Notes under the pieces: generated by a model
Databases searched by the model: none
What the model was told of the DNA's origin: nothing
Seen by the model: only the letters and a program-made list of their open reading frames with translations
Assembly: GCA_963457665.1 (NCBI GenBank)
Contig: OY735231.1
Coordinates: 38,505,906-38,569,905 of the forward strand
Length of the DNA stretch: 64,000 nt
Source of the DNA: Thysanoteuthis rhombus
Taxonomy: Eukaryota > Mollusca > Cephalopoda > Oegopsida > Thysanoteuthidae
Direction: 5' to 3'
Part shown: piece by piece, positions 60,201 through 64,000 of the stretch
Position numbering within the stretch: position 1 is the stretch's first letter
How the letters are laid out: every line of letters begins with the position of its first letter
Made by a program: the position numbers and the translations under genes

Positions 60201-63200
60201 ATAAAATTAAACCAAAATAACTGTCTCATTGTCTCCATAGATCAATTGTAGATTGATTAGTCAATACATAAATATAATTATTACATGATTTAAAGATTTT
60301 TCTATTGTTAATGCATGGATGTACAGTTTTCTACAAGTGCCAAATACATTAGCTATTTGTGGACTTTGAACCTCTTACCAGATCTGAGAACCCACATCTG
60401 TTACTGTCTCTGTTCATAGCTCTTATAAATTGTACTTCTGAAAGTGTAATACTAGGGCAACTTAGATTTGTTTATTAGTTCACCAATCTTTGGATTGGAA
60501 TAGAAACTAACAGTATGTTCTTGCATAAAAGACTGGTGCAAGTTTTGGTCCAAGATTGTTCAATTTTCAATTCAAAATTATGCATGATGATATAGCAACT
60601 TTGTTCTGGATAATGGCTGACTTTGAATGAACTGGTATATGAAGTATTGATTATATAGCATTCTTGCTTTTATTAATTCATTATAAAGTGTAAAACTTTA
60701 TGGTTTGATTGTTGGATCAAATCTTAACAGTGGCTTATTTATTTATTGTGTTCATACAATGAATATCCATAGAAATAAAATCCATATTGCCGTAGAGTAT
60801 TTATCATACATGTCAATTACCCTTTGAAACATGAGATTCCAATGTTGAAAAATAAATGCACAAATCTCTTCTTTAATGATATTGAAAGTAAGGACAAAAA
60901 ACAAAAGAATTGTGAAAAAACAAACCGAAGAAAATGTAACAGTTGGCAATTTCTCATTACTAGCATGTTTCAACAAAACCAAATTGAATGCAATTCCTTT
61001 GTAAAATTGTCTTGTCAGATCCAAACATGATTAATCCTGATTGCTTTCCTTCACAGTTACTAAATGTCTGGATACTAAATCTTTGTTTCTTCTATTCTAT
61101 GATCCTTGTACTTTGTATTTTATTCAACAAATTATCTGTTTTGAACATTTTTATTTGAAATGTCTCATCAAAACCCCTTACAAAAAAAACACACAAACAA
61201 ATAATTATCTATTTTGTCTTTGTCTTTTAGGTCAGATTTTCATAATACAGTGCACTCTTACATCCCATATTGAGTTGCCCACCCCTAATAGAATTCTATC
61301 CTTATTACAGAAAATACTGTTCATCTATGTAAGATATTCTCCTCTTCATCAGTAGGACATCGTTTTAATCTACAATAGATCACTCTAGTTAGCTATTGTA
61401 TAAAGAAATAAGACACTATCCTTCATCAAAGACAGTTTTCTTCAAAAAGATCATCTTCAAGTACTTTTTTTTTTAGACAGTCCTCTCTGAAAAGACATAG
61501 TCTCCTATTTTCTATACTTTAGTTTGAGGCTGTCTTCAAATATGTTATGCACTCCATTACACTGTTGTCTTCAATTACTCCTAACAAGATATTGCCTTAC
61601 CAAATAACACTGTCTCTTAATCTCAGTCAGCCATTAACTCTCAATTCAAGCATTTTGTCTTGTTCTGTTTCTTTGTGACAGCTCTCCGATAATTACATTA
61701 TTAATGTTTCAGCTTTTTACTAATTGTTCTTCACTCATATTTAAATCACTAAAGCAGTAAGCCTCAGCATGCATGATCATCTGTATATTTCACATACCTA
61801 CACACATAAGCATCAACAGCCAACATGTATGCATAATTAAATCCTCGTTATTTTTAATTGTAGATTTGCCTATACCATACGTATCTATATATTTCAGTTT
61901 ATCTTATTTCATGTGCATTCAGAAATCTTTATTAATCACAGTTTATTTTTATATTTTATGATCTAAAATATTGAAGCTCTTTTTGTATATGTGATAGCAT
62001 GTGTGAAAAGTTGTGTGTTTTTTTAATAATAATTTCTGAGAAAAATGTTTTGATATACTTCAAAGTAACACTCATTCCTTCTGCAGGTTCATGGTTCACA
62101 TTTGGTAAAATTTACATCAGCTAGCGAGTTATCCATCTACAATAATATTAGGTCTTTTGCTTTACTAGAATGTTTTTTGGAGTGGACAATGGTTTTGAAA
62201 ATTTGTCCATTATTTTTACTACTTATATAATGGTTTCAAGTTCACTCCTCAGATTAAAGTTTAAGTGTAATAAGAGCTTGCCTAATGCAAAAACCAATGA
62301 TTTCTTGAAAATACTTAGTTTATGTATTTTTCTATAGGTGACTGAGAACATTACCTTAGTGTAATATCATAAGATATTCAAAGTTCTTTGGAAATTGACA
62401 TTTTTTAATGATATGTGTTTTATTATGTCATTATAAATAAGTTCAATATGCACATGATCAAATATCAGGATCATTTGTGTGTTAATTAGTTTGAACCTGT
62501 AACAAATTCCAAGTTAGAGATCTTAGTCTTTAAAGGACTGTTTGTTTAATTCATGCCTGGCAAATCAACCAACATTGTTGATTAAAAAATAAACTGCTCT
62601 TGATTACATTCAGTGTTTTTTTTCACACTGTAAATGTTCTTTTTATGGGAGATTGAGATGTTAAAACTTTCAAAAATTTTTCAATTACTTAGTATTTGTT
62701 AGTGTCTTATTTACATATGTTTTTGACATTTCAAGAATTTGTGATTCAATCAAAAGTAACAGATAAATCAGTATAGTATTATAATATATGTAAATGACAC
62801 GTCCGAGTTTGTGATTTTTTATTGTGTGTCTTTGTCGTTTTAGCTTGTTTCAACATTGCGTTTTGCTTGTGTTTTTAAAAAAAAAATGTTGCATCTTGTT
62901 ATAGAAGATGATATTTCTAAAATTTCTAAAAAGTATATATTCCCAAAGTTTTCATCAACAGATCTATGATCTCTGTTAGATGATAAACAAATGTTAACTG
63001 AACGGTGCCACCAAAAGAAAAAATATTATTTTTGTAGTTCGGTACAGTCAGTGATGCTTCTCACCTTTTGTCAATCAAAATATTTTTGTGGATGTTTACT
63101 GCCTAAGTGTTGTATTTCAGGGTCTATTGCAATCTATATTTGATTATTCCTCTTAATCATTTCAAATTAATAAGAATTTATTGTTTTCACAACTTTCTAT

Positions 63201-64000
63201 TTATGTTCCTCTATTTAGAACATTTGCTGTGTATTTTAAGTTCTACAGCATTCATTTTTCTTTCCTTTAGATTTTTCTTTGTTTACATAGTATTTATAAA
63301 CTCAAGAAAAATTTGTCTTAAACTTTATGTGAATGTTAATTCTGAAATATCATGGGGTTTTAGTTGGTTTATAGAAACAGCTTCTGAAATTGAGTTTGTG
63401 TTATTTCTAATTCTTGTAAATCAGAAAATCTGTCAAGTTCCACTTACTTGCTGGCAAGTAATAGCCTGTTCACTTCTTGGCTTATATGCAAAACAAGATT
63501 ATTCATTGAGTTGGCTGTTTTTAAAAGAATCTACAACAACAGTTGGCTTGTTTTATTCGTAGTACTTGGTATTTGATACTTATCAAACTTGTTTGATATT
63601 TTATTTATAAATTGAGAACTATCTTTCTATTAGCATGTGGCTGTAATCATGTTATTTCCTCAGTTTGTCTGAAGGTGGAACCCATTTCATAAAGATTTGA
63701 AAAAAAATGATAATTTTTTTGAATTGGTTATAATTGACAAATTACTCTCTTTCTAGAGAAATAGAAAGCTACTAAGCTTGTAGTTTTTGTTATAGTTCTT
63801 TAATATTCATTAACTGCATAACTATTTAAATTTCCAAAGTTTTTGTTTATTTTGGTGAAAGTAAAACCTGATAAATATTTTAAAAACCATGTGTATTTTT
63901 CAACTATTTTCAAGAAAAATAATTTCAGTCAGTTACAAGAGCCATTTTTGTGTTATGATTACTCTCCTCCTTTAACATACTGGTATGTATAACTTTGATT
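57230..64000. other. no gene recognised; AT-rich, repeat-poor
   Basis: About 6.8 kb with none of the repeat families found in the first 47 kb and no motif-bearing frame. The longest frame, 151 codons at 63107-63562, is hydrophobic and of AT-rich composition and has no recognisable domain. It may be intron of a downstream gene or intergenic DNA. Confidence 0.35.

Noticed and set aside
63107..63562. 151-codon open frame, hydrophobic, preceded by an acceptor-like TTGTATTTCAG
   Set aside because: Composition matches the AT-rich background and no domain or conserved pattern is visible. Frames of this length can arise by chance in a window this size.

Overview
The window looks like intergenic and intronic DNA from a large, AT-rich, repeat-laden animal genome. 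There are no operons, no bacterial-type gene packing and no rRNA or canonical tRNA genes. A mollusc or other lophotrochozoan, possibly a coleoid cephalopod, fits best. The clues are many long (TA)n arrays, RTE-like non-LTR retrotransposons, a Penelope-like GIY-YIG endonuclease relic, a mariner relic and many tRNA-derived repeats. This is inference; nothing in the window fixes the species.

Layout. From 1 to about 30 kb the DNA is a mosaic of repeats. One non-coding interspersed family (called repeat A here) has thirteen copies across the window in both orientations. RTE-like retrotransposon copies or fragments lie at 14.06-14.61 (-), 17.49-20.42 (+), 26.45-26.80 (+) and 27.04-27.26 kb (-). Two different palindromic elements, at 4.48-4.97 and 15.96-16.29 kb, each carry a tRNA-like core. 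A Penelope-type endonuclease fragment lies at 9.1-9.6 kb, a three-unit tandem repeat at 5.9-6.5 kb, and many (TA)n microsatellites throughout. From 30 to 42 kb the DNA is mostly single-copy-looking, with a mariner relic at 34.9-35.6 kb. A relatively CpG-rich stretch at 30.26-30.52 kb carries CRE-like and ETS-like sites and ends in a good splice donor. From 42.8 to 46.8 kb there is another cluster of repeat A plus a long, decayed RTE-like copy. From about 47 kb to the end recognisable repeats nearly vanish.

The one convincing host gene is an intronless reading frame at 50815-52050 (+), 411 aa. It encodes a SOCS-box protein with a BC box and a Cul5-type LPLP motif at its C-terminus and an N-terminal MGACHS sequence that fits N-myristoylation plus palmitoylation. 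It is a likely substrate receptor of an Elongin B/C-Cullin 5 ubiquitin ligase tethered to membranes. Exon-like segments at 30.46-30.52, 40.22-40.30 and 47.20-47.30 kb have good splice signals on the same strand and could be 5' exons of this gene. That needs transcript evidence. Everything else is repeat, transposon relic or sequence with no feature I can support.
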